64,000 bases of DNA, from positions 104,716 to 168,715 of the forward strand of contig DLGZ01000048.1 in assembly GCA_002482965.1 (NCBI GenBank), given 5' to 3'. A model generated the notes under the pieces. That model made no database searches, had not been told where the DNA came from, and worked only from the letters and a program-made list of their open reading frames with translations. Below are positions 26,031 to 35,431 of this stretch, in pieces (position 1 is the stretch's first letter; every line of letters begins with the position of its first letter). The translations under genes were made by a program, and so were the position numbers. Origin of the DNA: Verrucomicrobiaceae bacterium UBA7681 (lineage in GTDB: Bacteria; Verrucomicrobiota; Verrucomicrobiia; Verrucomicrobiales; Verrucomicrobiaceae).

Positions 26031-26588
26031 ATGAAATGCGACGTTTGCGAAAATGAGGCCACCGTGTTCCTCACCCAGATCATCAACGGTCAGATGACCA
26101 CGGTGAATCTGTGTGAGACCTGTTCGAAGGCCAAAGGCGTGACCGAGGAGACCGGCTTCGGTCTTGCGGAAGCATTTCTGAGTCCCTCCCACCGAACGGA
26201 GTCTGACACGATGGAGATTGTGTGTGACGCCTGCGGCTTCACCGCCTCACAACTGAAAAAGATTGGCCGCATGGGCTGCCCGGAATGCTATGCAGCCTTC
26301 CGCGATGGATTGGACGGGCTGCTGCGCAACATGCACAAGGGAACCCGGCATGTGGGCAAGCGCCCGAGCCACACCAGCGCCGTCGCACCGCAAATACTTC
26401 CCCGTCAGCGAGCTACTTCCGTGAAGGAAGCCTCCCCGTCTGCCCCCGTGGTCCCTCCCGTTGTGCCACCACCGGACGTCGCCAAATTGCGCGCCGAACT
26501 CGATCTGGCCGTCAGTGAGGAACGCTACGAGGATGCAGCCAAACTGAAATCCGAGATCGAAAGTCTCCAGCCCAAGGCCTCCAAATGA
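26031..26588 (+). CDS. mcsA: McsA-like zinc-finger/UVR-domain protein, activator of McsB
   Basis: About 185 residues from the ATG at 26031; an ATG at 26007 adds eight. Two pairs of zinc-ribbon cysteines occur: CDVCENEA with CETC, and CDACGF with CPECY. A Pro/Ser-rich linker (residues about 115-150) leads to a C-terminal UVR helix-hairpin (KLRAELDLAVSEERYEDAAKLK). In Firmicutes McsA binds and activates the arginine kinase McsB and supports ClpC function in the heat-shock response. The next genes, mcsB and clpC, make the same set here. No ctsR repressor gene is seen upstream. Confidence 0.88.
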   Translation: MKCDVCENEATVFLTQIINGQMTTVNLCETCSKAKGVTEETGFGLAEAFLSPSHRTESDTMEIVCDACGFTASQLKKIGRMGCPECYAAFRDGLDGLLRNMHKGTRHVGKRPSHTSAVAPQILPRQRATSVKEASPSAPVVPPVVPPPDVAKLRAELDLAVSEERYEDAAKLKSEIESLQPKASK

Positions 26589-26664
26589 AGGCTGCCGCAG
26601 GTGGAATCATCCTTCCGCGTCATTCAACGCGTATCCCTCCTGCACCGTCCAACTTCGTAATCTC

Positions 26665-27789
26665 ATGATGCGTTTTGCCACATTGATCAAGAACCCCGCC
26701 GACTGGATGAAAGGCGCGGGGCCGCACTCCGACGTCGTCATGACTTCGCGCGTGCGACTTGCTCGCAATCTCCGGGGCTACCCCTTCCCCGGCTTCAGCC
26801 AGGAGCGCCAGCGTATCGAGCTGCTGGAGCGTGCACGCCCGGTGGTGGAAGAGCTGCCCGAAATGCGGGACGGCTACAGCGAGGACTACACTGAACTCAG
26901 CAAGATCCGCAAACAGGTGCTGGTGGAGCGCCATCTCGTCAGCCGTGAGCATGCGGCCCGCTCCTCCGGCTGCGCTGTGGTTGTGGACCGCAAGCAGAGC
27001 ATCTCCATCATGATCAATGAGGAGGATCACTTCCGCATTCAGGGCATCCGTCCGGGGCTGAACCTTACCAGCGCCTTTGAAGTGGTGGACCGCGTGGACA
27101 CAGAGCTGGAAGGCCTGCTGCCCTATGCGTTTGACCCCAAGCTCGGCTACCTCACCGCCTGCCCAACCAATCTCGGCACTGGCATGCGCGCCTCCGTCAT
27201 GCTGCATCTGCCAGCCCTGGTGCTCACCGAGCAGATCAACCCGGTGATCAAGGCCATTGGCAAGATCGGCCTCGCTGTGCGCGGGCTCTACGGCGAAGGC
27301 ACCGAGGCTCTCGGCAACCTGTTCCAGATCTCCAACCAGCACACGCTGGGTGAGGCGGAGCCAGAGATCATCGCCCAGATCGAAAAAGTCATTGAGGGTG
27401 TCGTCCGCTCCGAAGTCACAGCCCGCGCCAAGCTCAAAGAGGACCACCAGACCATGCTGCGTGACCAGATCGGGCGCGCATTCGCCATTTTGAGGTATGC
27501 GCACATCCTTACCTCCAAAGAGGCATTGAACCTGCTATCCATGCTTCGTCTCGGTGCAGATCTCGACCTTGTCGGGAACTGCGACCGCAGCCTGATCGAC
27601 ATGCTTCTGCTTGAAATTCAACCTGCTCATCTGCAGCTCAATGCTGCGCGTGAATTGTCCCCTGAAGAGCGAGACAGCATGCGCGCTGATTTAACCCGCA
27701 CGCGGTTGCAATCCATCGACGGCCCGGGTAGTTTTCCGCCATCACAATCTAACAACGGAGGCACTACCTCCCCCACCCATGATGAATAA
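26665..27789 (+). CDS. mcsB: Protein arginine kinase McsB
   Basis: 374 residues of the phosphagen-kinase fold. Visible are the nucleotide-binding TSRVRLARNLRGYPFP, the INEEDHFRIQ segment of the active site, GYLTACPTNLGTGMRASV with the conserved Cys, and the C-terminal domain. McsB phosphorylates arginines on client and regulatory proteins, marking them for degradation by ClpC-ClpP. The gene lies 76 bp after mcsA and overlaps the clpC start by 11 bases, so translation is coupled. A 30-residue Ser/Gly/Thr-rich tail extends past the usual end. Confidence 0.92.
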   Translation: MMRFATLIKNPADWMKGAGPHSDVVMTSRVRLARNLRGYPFPGFSQERQRIELLERARPVVEELPEMRDGYSEDYTELSKIRKQVLVERHLVSREHAARSSGCAVVVDRKQSISIMINEEDHFRIQGIRPGLNLTSAFEVVDRVDTELEGLLPYAFDPKLGYLTACPTNLGTGMRASVMLHLPALVLTEQINPVIKAIGKIGLAVRGLYGEGTEALGNLFQISNQHTLGEAEPEIIAQIEKVIEGVVRSEVTARAKLKEDHQTMLRDQIGRAFAILRYAHILTSKEALNLLSMLRLGADLDLVGNCDRSLIDMLLLEIQPAHLQLNAARELSPEERDSMRADLTRTRLQSIDGPGSFPPSQSNNGGTTSPTHDE

Positions 27790-30310
27790 TTTCACTCCAC
27801 GCGCCCAACAGGTTTTGGCCCTTGCCCGCAAGGAAGCCGATCGTTTCAACCACAATTACGTCGGCACAGAGCATCTCCTGCTTGGGCTGATCAAACTCGG
27901 CCAGGGGGTCGCAGTCAACGTTTTGACCAAGCTCGGCCTCGATCTCGAAACCGTGCGCATGCAGGTCGAGCAGCAGGTCGGCTCCGGCCCTGAGACCAAG
28001 ATGGTCGGCAACATTCCCTACACCCCGAGGGTGAAGAAGGTGCTCGCCCTGGCCTCGAAGGAAGCCAAGGCGCTGAACCACAGCTATGTCGGCACGGAGC
28101 ACATCCTGCTCGGCCTCCTTCGCGAAGGCGAAGGTGTGGCCGCCCAAGTGCTGCGCAATCTCGATGTGAACCTCGACAAGGCGCGCAGCGAAATCCTCAA
28201 GGAACTCGATCCAAACTTCTCCTCCCAGAATGAAGAGGAGGAGGAAGAAAGTGAGCCCGCCAACCCCGCCGGCAACACGCCTGCAGGCGACAAGAAGAAG
28301 AACGAGAAGACCCCGGCCCTCAAAGCTTTCGGTCGCGACCTCACTGAGCTCGCCATCAAGGGTGAAATGGACCCTGTCATCGGCCGCTCGGAAGAAATCG
28401 CCCGCGTCATCCAGATCCTCTGCCGCCGCACCAAGAACAACCCGGTACTCATCGGTGAAGCTGGCGTCGGCAAGACCGCCATCGTCGAAGGTCTGGCCCA
28501 GGAAATTGCCGCCGGCAACGTTCCCGAAATCCTGCGCGACAAGAAAGTCATCACCCTCGATCTCGCACTCATGGTCGCTGGCACGAAGTATCGCGGCCAG
28601 TTTGAAGAGCGCATCAAGGCGGTCATGGATGAAATCCGCCGCAACAAGAACGTCATTCTCTTCATCGACGAGCTGCACACCATCGTGGGTGCTGGCGGCG
28701 CTGAAGGCGCGATGGATGCCAGCAACATCATCAAACCCGCGCTCAGCCGTGGCGAGCTGCAATGCGTCGGAGCCACCACGCTCAATGAATACCGCAAGTA
28801 CATCGAGAAGGACTCCGCGCTTGAACGCCGCTTCCAGAGCGTGAAGATCGAGGAGCCATCCGTCGAGGACGCCATCAAGATTCTCTTTGGTCTGCGTGGC
28901 AAATACGAGCTGCACCACAAGGCGAAGTACAGTGAAGACGCGCTCAGGTCTGCCGTGAATCTCAGCTCACGTTACCTGCCCTCCCGCTTCCTGCCGGACA
29001 AGGCCATCGACATCATGGACGAAGCCGGCTCCAAGGCCCGAATCGCCGCCATGACCCGTCCGCCCGAGCTCAAGGTGATCGAAGGTGAGATCGAGGAGAT
29101 CCGCGTCGAGAAGGAAGGTTCCATCAAGGAGCAGGACTTCGAAAAAGCTGCGAGCCTGCGTGACCGTGAGAAGAACGCGAAGAAGCGTTTTGATGACGTG
29201 CTGGAAACCTGGCGCACCAACAATCAGGAGCGCATCGTTGACGTCACGGAAGAGGACATCATGTCCGTCGTGTCCAAGTGGACCGGCGTTCCGCTGCAAC
29301 GCATGGAACAGGCTGAAGCCGAGAAACTCCTCAAGATGGAAACCGAGCTCAAGGGCAAGGTCATCGGCCAGGACGAAGCCGTCATCGCCATCAGCAAGGC
29401 CCTGCGCCGTTCCCGCGCCGACCTCAAGGATCCACGCCGCCCAATCGGCTCCTTCCTCTTCCTCGGCCCAACTGGCGTCGGCAAGACCTTCCTCGCGAAG
29501 AACCTCGCCGAATTCATGTTTGGCACGGCTGATTCACTGATCCAGATCGACATGTCCGAGTACATGGAGAAGCACACCGCCAGCCGTCTGATTGGTGCGC
29601 CTCCTGGATACGTCGGTTATGAAGAAGGTGGCCAGCTTTCCGAAGCTGTGCGCCGTCGCCCTTACTCCGTGATCTTGTTCGACGAAGTCGAAAAAGCGCA
29701 TCCGGATGTCATGCATCTGCTCCTGCAGATTCTCGAAGAAGGCCAGGTCACCGACAACTTCGGCCGCAAGATCGACTTCCGGAACACCATCGTCATCCTC
29801 ACCTCCAACATCGGTGCGGAGCAGATCAAACGCCAGACCAGCCTGGGCTTCATGGCCATGCAGGAAGACGCTGCCGACAACGCCGGCATCAAAGGCAAGA
29901 TCACCGAAGCCGCGAAGAAGTTCTTCAAGCCCGAGTTCCTCAACCGTCTCGACGACATCGTCATCTTCCGCATGCTCGAGAAGGAGCAGCTCAACAAGAT
30001 CGTCGATCTCGAAGTCAGCAAAGTGGTCGCCCGCCTCAAGAAGAAGAACATCCATATCACGCTCGACGACAGCGCCCGCGAGTTCCTCATGAAGGAAGGC
30101 TTTGATCCACAGTATGGCGCGCGTCCGATGCGCCGTGCCGTGGAGAAAAACATCGAAGACCCGCTGGCTGAGCATCTCCTGCGCGGTGACATCCGCGAAG
30201 GCGACACCGTCAAGGTCTCCCACGATGAAGAGCATAAGCGCCTCAAATTTGCCGCCGACGAGCGCGAAACCACTGCCATTCCGGCTCCGGCCGAAACGCC
30301 AGCCCCTTAA
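27779..30310 (+). CDS. clpC: ClpC-type AAA+ unfoldase
   Basis: 843 residues with the full ClpC plan. Two N-terminal Clp_N repeats (about 1-145) each contain VGTEHLLLGL/VGTEHILLGL. Next comes an acidic linker rich in Glu. AAA domain 1 carries GEAGVGKT. The middle domain has a UVR-type segment (EQDFEKAASLRDREK). AAA domain 2 has GPTGVGKT, the P-x-G-Y-x-G-Y-E-E-G-G pore and the downstream D2 small domain. It unfolds substrates marked by McsB for ClpP. ClpP is not in this window. Start overlaps mcsB (ATGATG; the second ATG is an alternative). Confidence 0.96.
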   Translation: MMNNFTPRAQQVLALARKEADRFNHNYVGTEHLLLGLIKLGQGVAVNVLTKLGLDLETVRMQVEQQVGSGPETKMVGNIPYTPRVKKVLALASKEAKALNHSYVGTEHILLGLLREGEGVAAQVLRNLDVNLDKARSEILKELDPNFSSQNEEEEEESEPANPAGNTPAGDKKKNEKTPALKAFGRDLTELAIKGEMDPVIGRSEEIARVIQILCRRTKNNPVLIGEAGVGKTAIVEGLAQEIAAGNVPEILRDKKVITLDLALMVAGTKYRGQFEERIKAVMDEIRRNKNVILFIDELHTIVGAGGAEGAMDASNIIKPALSRGELQCVGATTLNEYRKYIEKDSALERRFQSVKIEEPSVEDAIKILFGLRGKYELHHKAKYSEDALRSAVNLSSRYLPSRFLPDKAIDIMDEAGSKARIAAMTRPPELKVIEGEIEEIRVEKEGSIKEQDFEKAASLRDREKNAKKRFDDVLETWRTNNQERIVDVTEEDIMSVVSKWTGVPLQRMEQAEAEKLLKMETELKGKVIGQDEAVIAISKALRRSRADLKDPRRPIGSFLFLGPTGVGKTFLAKNLAEFMFGTADSLIQIDMSEYMEKHTASRLIGAPPGYVGYEEGGQLSEAVRRRPYSVILFDEVEKAHPDVMHLLLQILEEGQVTDNFGRKIDFRNTIVILTSNIGAEQIKRQTSLGFMAMQEDAADNAGIKGKITEAAKKFFKPEFLNRLDDIVIFRMLEKEQLNKIVDLEVSKVVARLKKKNIHITLDDSAREFLMKEGFDPQYGARPMRRAVEKNIEDPLAEHLLRGDIREGDTVKVSHDEEHKRLKFAADERETTAIPAPAETPAP

Positions 30311-30340
30311 CCGGGAGCGATCCGCCGGGCTCTGCCTGCC

Positions 30341-31549
30341 ATGATCCGTGCCCTGATTCTCGTTTTCCTCCTCGGCAGCCTCGGTTGCTGGTTGGATCGC
30401 GAGCATCAGGCGGGACGGTTCCAGCGAGTGGACGAGTTGTTTCTCGACTTCCTCGTCGCCAACGCACGGGATCGTTTTGTCGTGGCTGATGATCTTGCGG
30501 TTTCTTCTTCACCAGTCGTCCTGGTGAAAATGCGTCTGGCTGACAAAGCGGAATATGCAGGCTGGCCCCCGCGCCCGCTCGACTGGCAGATGGTCCTGAA
30601 GGGCCTGCAGGCCTACAATCCTGCAGTGATCGTGATTCCCGAAACTCTATTCTGGGGCCGCCCTTCGCCCGAGTTTGTGAATGAAGCAGCGCAGGCATTG
30701 GTGCCCTTTCCAAGCACCGTTTTGGGCGTTGAGGCCCAGCTGGCAGCCAGCCGTGAGGCACCCGCATTTTTGGGCGGTCTCGAAAGCTCTCTGCCACCCT
30801 TTCAAAAGGTGCAGGGGGACATTGGATCCGTTCCGCCATTGGGGGCCTTGATTGCTGCGCCGGATGACATGCTCCGCCGGCAGGCAGAGATCGGCATTGC
30901 CGTGCCGCTTGACGCGAAGGACGCCGGCAAACTGGCTTATGCCATGCAGGAGAGCGGCCACCTGCTGCCCTCCGTCCTGGCCCAGGCACTGGCACGTTTC
31001 ACCCAGACGCCCTATGCCACACAGCGCCTGCTGCTGGGCCCTGGAGCGGGTGCTTATCTCTCGAACGGCGCTTTTGTGCCGCTCTCGGCAGCCGGTGAAT
31101 TCATCATCAACACGAATCAACCGGTTCACGAGGTAGATGCGCTCCATTTGATGACATCGGAACTGGCCGAAGCTCTGTCTCCGCAGGAAAAGGCGAATCT
31201 CTCAGGTGACAAGGTGATCGTGATTGGAACCGATGATGACGCGCAAAGCAGTCTGGCACGCCTGCATGCCCAGGCACTCGCGCAGGTGCTCGCCCTGCCA
31301 CGCTTGCGGCTGCTGCCGCGCTGGGCGCAATGGATCATCTGGGGGGGCGCCGGACTAGCAGGAGCCTGGATCGTGTTCTTTGTGCCGCGCAAGAAAGCCA
31401 TCCTGCGCGGAACGCTTTGCATCTTCGCGGCACTGGTCACCTGCTTTCTCGCCTTCCAGTCCAGCTTGATCTGGTGCCCGCCCACGATTCCCGCCGCCTT
31501 GCTCGCGGTATCGACGGTATTTGCCCGCATCGCGGGCCGCAGGAAGTAG
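30341..31549 (+). CDS. CHASE2-like membrane protein without visible output domain
   Basis: 402 residues. An N-terminal hydrophobic segment (MIRALILVFLLGSLGCWL) precedes a large extracytoplasmic region of about 300 residues. Its motifs recall CHASE2 sensor domains: VLVKMRLADKAEYAGWPPRPLDW, then VIVIPETLF, and later GDKVIVIGTDDD. Two or three membrane helices follow at the C-terminus (WIIWGGAGLAGAWIVFFV, GTLCIFAALVTCFLAF, TIPAALLAVSTVF). CHASE2 proteins usually end in a kinase or cyclase; none is fused here. The gene follows clpC by 30 bp. CHASE2 call is moderate; role unknown. Confidence 0.65.
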   Translation: MIRALILVFLLGSLGCWLDREHQAGRFQRVDELFLDFLVANARDRFVVADDLAVSSSPVVLVKMRLADKAEYAGWPPRPLDWQMVLKGLQAYNPAVIVIPETLFWGRPSPEFVNEAAQALVPFPSTVLGVEAQLAASREAPAFLGGLESSLPPFQKVQGDIGSVPPLGALIAAPDDMLRRQAEIGIAVPLDAKDAGKLAYAMQESGHLLPSVLAQALARFTQTPYATQRLLLGPGAGAYLSNGAFVPLSAAGEFIINTNQPVHEVDALHLMTSELAEALSPQEKANLSGDKVIVIGTDDDAQSSLARLHAQALAQVLALPRLRLLPRWAQWIIWGGAGLAGAWIVFFVPRKKAILRGTLCIFAALVTCFLAFQSSLIWCPPTIPAALLAVSTVFARIAGRRK

Positions 31550-31553
31550 TCTC

Positions 31554-32402
31554 TTACCTTGCTGTCTTTTGGGCAGGAACGGCAAAGACCTGAACCTCGA
31601 TATAATGGTTCATCTCGTTGGCCGAGTTGCCATTGCTCCAGAGGCGAACGTAACGAACCTTGGCTGCTTTGCCTTCAATGATGCGGCCATAGTGGGTCTC
31701 AATATAGGCGGGGTCTTTGCCCTTTCCCAAGTCGGAGGTATTATCGTGATCGGAATTCCACAGGGTGGTGACACCAACCCTAAACTCAGGATCGTCCGAC
31801 GCCTGAATGACGACGTCGAGGTAGGCGTGGGCAGCCTTGTGATAATGCCATACCGCGACTTTTTGCAGTGTGTGCGTGGCTTCGAGATCGATCTGCACCC
31901 ACTGCTTGCCAGGCATGAGTTCGACGAAGCCCCCATCGGATCCGTCGGCATCACCGTCAGTGATCAGCGCGAGATCGCCGATGATTGGAGCCGCATCAGA
32001 AGAAGTGACCCTCTTGCCCTTTGCGACGTTCACCGTGCCTTTGAGAGCCTTGAAACTCTTGATGCGCTTCGAGTGGTCAGTTAACTCGACATTGGGAAGA
32101 TCCACCACAGGAGGGCCGATGAACATTGGCTTGGGAAGATCTATGATAATTTCCACCTCCCCCATCATGCTGGAATTTGCCTGCTGGGTTCCCGTGACAA
32201 ATTCCTGATCCTTCAGGCTCAGGCTCAGCAGAGGCACCGTTATGAGGGTCCCGTCTTCACGCCTTAGCAGGACATTGTCGTCCGTACGGCGGACCAGTTC
32301 AGCCCGGACCTCATTCTGTCCGCTGGCATCCTTCCAGACGCGGTCTGCGGAGTGGAGCGCCCCCGCCGCCAGACACAGGCAGACCAGAATCCCAGGTTTC
32401 AT
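31554..32402 (-). CDS. Exported SHD1-like/discoidin-like protein
   Basis: About 282 residues from the ATG at 32402. Signal peptide MKPGILVCLCLAAGALHSADR is followed by a short SLA1-homology-like domain (RVWKDASGQNEVRAELV...GTLITVPLLSLSLKDQEFV) that is common in exported planctomycete and verrucomicrobial proteins. The C-terminal half has the galactose-binding/discoidin (F5/8 C) pattern: GKRVTSSD, ALITDGD, WVQIDLEATHTLQKVAVWHYHK and KVRYVRLWSNGN. A carbohydrate- or matrix-binding role is inferred. Convergent with the CHASE2-like gene, with stops nearly touching. Confidence 0.8.
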   Translation of the reverse strand: MKPGILVCLCLAAGALHSADRVWKDASGQNEVRAELVRRTDDNVLLRREDGTLITVPLLSLSLKDQEFVTGTQQANSSMMGEVEIIIDLPKPMFIGPPVVDLPNVELTDHSKRIKSFKALKGTVNVAKGKRVTSSDAAPIIGDLALITDGDADGSDGGFVELMPGKQWVQIDLEATHTLQKVAVWHYHKAAHAYLDVVIQASDDPEFRVGVTTLWNSDHDNTSDLGKGKDPAYIETHYGRIIEGKAAKVRYVRLWSNGNSANEMNHYIEVQVFAVPAQKTAR

Positions 32403-32578
32403 CAGCCGTCGTTTCTGGTGGGTGCGCATGAGGCCCAAAGGTGAAACAAGAACACGGGGCAGCAACCAGATAGCAGGCCTCTGCCATGCCGGCGTATGGC
32501 GGTTGCCACCCTCAATTAGCCCTTGTGGAACACTGGCAAGCCCCTAGTGTCGCCCTCCCTTCCCCCAAAAAATAAAGC

Positions 32579-33937
32579 ATGCGTTTCCGCAACCTGACCC
32601 GCCGACGTGAGATCGGCGCCAATTCCTACCTTCTCGAAGCCGGAGATTCTCGCGTCGTGCTGGATTCCGGCATGCACCCCAAACGCGCAGGCTACGATGC
32701 CCTGCCGGATTTTGGCCCCCTGCCGCACAAGTCCGTCAACGCCGCGATCATCACGCACGCGCATCACGATCACATCGGCTCCATGCCCGTGCTGCAGCGC
32801 AAGCAGCCGAACACCTCCGTGCTGATGACCGAAATCACCGGGGAACTCGCCTCCGCGATGTTGCACAATTCCGTCAACGTGATGACGAAGCAGCGCGAGG
32901 AGGAAAGCATCACCGAGTATCCGCTCTTCACCCACCGTGAACTCGATGACATCCGCGCCAAGTGGATTTACCGTGACATCGACCGCCCGTTTGAGATCCC
33001 AGACACCAATCTGGAGGCCACCATGTTCGACGCCGGCCACATCCTTGGTTCGACCGGCGTTCTGGTCCGTGAAGGCAGCAATACGTTGTTCTACACCGGC
33101 GATGTGAATTTCGAGGCGCAGACGATCTGTCGCGCCGCCGACTTCCCCACCAGTGGCATCGACGTCATGATCGCTGAGACGACTCGTGGCGATTACGCCC
33201 GCCCAGAAGGCTTTTCCCGCAAAGGAGAAAAAGAACGTCTCGCCGGAGTGATCCGCGAAACACATGAAGCCGGTGGTGCCGTCATGATCCCGGTCTTTGC
33301 CCTCGGCAAGACGCAGGAAGTCATGATGATGCTGCACGAACTGCATCAGGAAGGCCTCATCCCCGAGATGCCGCTCTACATTGGCGGTCTTAGCACCAAG
33401 ATCACCGTGCTTTACGATCACTATGCCTCCCGCAGCCGCCGCAGCTATCCAGGCTTCCGCCTGCTGGATGACATGAAGATGCTCGTGCCACGCAAGAGCA
33501 AGAAGCGCGTGGAGCTGGTTTCCAGCCCGCGCTCTCTTTTCGCGCTCTCCAGCGGCATGATGACGGAGCACACCGTCTCCAACACCTTCGCGCAAAAGTT
33601 CCTCGATAACCCGCGCAACACCGTCTGCTTCGTCGGCTACACCGACCCCGATTCCCCCGGCTACAAGATCAGAAACGCCGCTCCCGGCACGATGATCAAA
33701 CTCGCCAAAGACATGCCTGCCGTGGCCCTGAACGCCCGCATCGCGAGCTTTGACCTCAGCGCCCATGCTTCACGTGAGCAGATCGCCGAATACATCGAGA
33801 AAGTGAAGCCCAAGAAGCTCCTGCTCGTCCACGGTGAAGAGCCTGCGCAGATGTGGTTCACCCGTCGCTTCAACGAAACCATCCCCGGGACTGAAATCAT
33901 TCGCCCCGAGCCCCATCAGCCGATCGATCTCTGGTAA
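32579..33937 (+). CDS. Beta-CASP metallo-beta-lactamase-fold ribonuclease
   Basis: 452 residues. The metallo-beta-lactamase motif is THAHHDHIG (HxHxDH) at about 59-67, with further ligands in DAGHILGS and YTGDVN. The beta-CASP insertion carries PVFALGKTQEVMM (motif A region), and a later SAHASREQ supplies the terminal His, followed by LLLVHGE. This is the CPSF73/YSH1-like RNA-processing exo/endonuclease family, used in mRNA maturation or decay. It is probably co-transcribed with folA, which begins 9 bp after the stop. The length fits KH-less bacterial members. Confidence 0.92.
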   Translation: MRFRNLTRRREIGANSYLLEAGDSRVVLDSGMHPKRAGYDALPDFGPLPHKSVNAAIITHAHHDHIGSMPVLQRKQPNTSVLMTEITGELASAMLHNSVNVMTKQREEESITEYPLFTHRELDDIRAKWIYRDIDRPFEIPDTNLEATMFDAGHILGSTGVLVREGSNTLFYTGDVNFEAQTICRAADFPTSGIDVMIAETTRGDYARPEGFSRKGEKERLAGVIRETHEAGGAVMIPVFALGKTQEVMMMLHELHQEGLIPEMPLYIGGLSTKITVLYDHYASRSRRSYPGFRLLDDMKMLVPRKSKKRVELVSSPRSLFALSSGMMTEHTVSNTFAQKFLDNPRNTVCFVGYTDPDSPGYKIRNAAPGTMIKLAKDMPAVALNARIASFDLSAHASREQIAEYIEKVKPKKLLLVHGEEPAQMWFTRRFNETIPGTEIIRPEPHQPIDLW

Positions 33938-33946
33938 CTTCCGGCC

Positions 33947-34429
33947 ATGCCGCGCCTCATCGCCATTGTCGCCATGTCCAGCAACCGCGTCATTGGGCGC
34001 GAGGGCAAGCTGCCGTGGCATTACCCGGAAGACCTGAAGTTCTTCAAGCGCACCACCCTTGGCCACCCCATCCTCATGGGGCGTGCGACGTTCGACTCGA
34101 TTGGCAGGCCGCTGCCGGGACGCCAGAACATCGTCTTGAGCACGACCATGGCACCGCGTGAAGGCGTGACCGTCATCCGCAGCACCGCCGAGCTGGCTCA
34201 AGCCTGCGCCGCCGCCGCCGACACCGTCTTTGTCATCGGCGGTGCCCGTGTGTTCGAAGAACTCCTGCCGCAATGTGATGGCCTCTTCCTGACCTACATC
34301 ACCAAAGAATACGAAGGCGATGTCTTGCTTCCGCGTTTCGAGCACCTGTTCCGCCTCAAGGAGGTAGTCGGACAGTTTGAAGATCTGGAGTTCCGCTATT
34401 ACGAGAGAGCCGATGTGTCAGGGGCATAA
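33947..34429 (+). CDS. folA: Dihydrofolate reductase
   Basis: 160 residues with the whole DHFR pattern: IAIVAMSSNRVIGREGKLPWH at the N-terminus, acidic residue in WHYPEDLKFFK for proton transfer, MGRATFDSIGRPLPGRQNIV, and FVIGGARVFEELLPQCDGLFLTYI. It reduces dihydrofolate to tetrahydrofolate with NADPH. It lies 9 bp after the beta-CASP ribonuclease gene and ends 6 bp from the convergent OmpA-like gene. Thymidylate synthase, often adjacent to folA, is not seen here. Confidence 0.95.
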   Translation: MPRLIAIVAMSSNRVIGREGKLPWHYPEDLKFFKRTTLGHPILMGRATFDSIGRPLPGRQNIVLSTTMAPREGVTVIRSTAELAQACAAAADTVFVIGGARVFEELLPQCDGLFLTYITKEYEGDVLLPRFEHLFRLKEVVGQFEDLEFRYYERADVSGA

Positions 34430-34435
34430 GTGCCA

Positions 34436-35431
34436 TCAATTCTCCACCTTCACCAGTGCGACACGACGGTTCTTCGCACGGCCTTCTTCGTTGCTGTTGC
34501 TGGCGATCGGGCACTGGTAGCCAACACCGCATGGCGTGAGCCGTGAGGCAGCCGAGGGCAGCCTCTTGCTCAGCGCGGCGACCACGGACGCGGCACGGTT
34601 TTGGGAAAGCTCAATGTTACCTTCAAATTTGCCCACGGTATCTGTATGGCCGACGACGAGCAGACGTAGAGCGGGGTCGGACTTCAGCAGTTTAGCCACT
34701 TCTTCGAGCGTGGCGTCGGACTCCGGCTTTAGCGCAGCGGAGCCAGTATCAAAGTGAAAGCCATAGAGATTCACCGAACCCTGCTGGATGATCCCTGATG
34801 CCATTTCCTCGGCTTTGACGAGCACCATTTTTTCCTCCAGGGCCTGAGTCTCGATCAGATCAACCGCAATCACGGGCACTCCGGGTTGCGGCTGCAATTC
34901 CTTCGGCGTGACGGTACCTGCTTTATAGTTTGCGACGAAGAGCGCCAAGTGCGCACCACCTTTCTTCGCGGCAAGGTAGCGCGCACCGGGGTGGCAGATG
35001 GCAAAGGTGCCGCCAGGCCGGTTCGCAAAAAGTGAGTGAAACAGCAGACCTTTGCCAGCACTGAGTTCCTCACCCGTGCCCTCCCACAGCGTCTCCCAGC
35101 CTCCGGCGGCGAGTTCGCTCTGATAGTTTTTAAAGACTTCCAGCGCCGTGCGGTTTGGATCATTGCTGACATAAGTGACCCTTGTGACCTTGCCATCCAG
35201 CGTGAGACTCTTGGCAAAGAGATTCACATTCCCAGGCTTTTTGGTCAGTTTTCCCAGAGGCAGCGTGTAGCTTTCAAAAGCCTTCTCCTCGTAAAAGGTG
35301 GTTCGTGTGCCTTCATAGCGCTTCAATCCTGCCGGGTCTTTAGAACCGGGAATATCCTCTGAACTCTGAGCGCGCAGGGATGATGACAGGCCGGTAAACA
35401 GGGCGACGAAGGCGATCAGCTTGAGGTTCAT
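34436..35431 (-). CDS. OmpA-family outer-membrane/peptidoglycan-binding protein
   Basis: 331 residues. Signal peptide (MNLKLIAFVALFTGLSSSLRAQ), then a DUF4892-like extracytoplasmic region of about 185 residues (PGSKDPAGLKRYEGTR at its start), and a C-terminal OmpA domain: NLYGFHFDTGSAALKPES, VVGHTDTVGKFEGNIELSQNRAASV and the terminal RAKNRRVALV. The OmpA domain binds peptidoglycan, tethering the outer membrane. The 331-residue layout (DUF4892 plus OmpA) is recognised in Gram-negative bacteria, though the N-terminal call is moderate. Divergent from the metallophosphoesterase across 374 bp. Confidence 0.85.
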   Translation of the reverse strand: MNLKLIAFVALFTGLSSSLRAQSSEDIPGSKDPAGLKRYEGTRTTFYEEKAFESYTLPLGKLTKKPGNVNLFAKSLTLDGKVTRVTYVSNDPNRTALEVFKNYQSELAAGGWETLWEGTGEELSAGKGLLFHSLFANRPGGTFAICHPGARYLAAKKGGAHLALFVANYKAGTVTPKELQPQPGVPVIAVDLIETQALEEKMVLVKAEEMASGIIQQGSVNLYGFHFDTGSAALKPESDATLEEVAKLLKSDPALRLLVVGHTDTVGKFEGNIELSQNRAASVVAALSKRLPSAASRLTPCGVGYQCPIASNSNEEGRAKNRRVALVKVEN

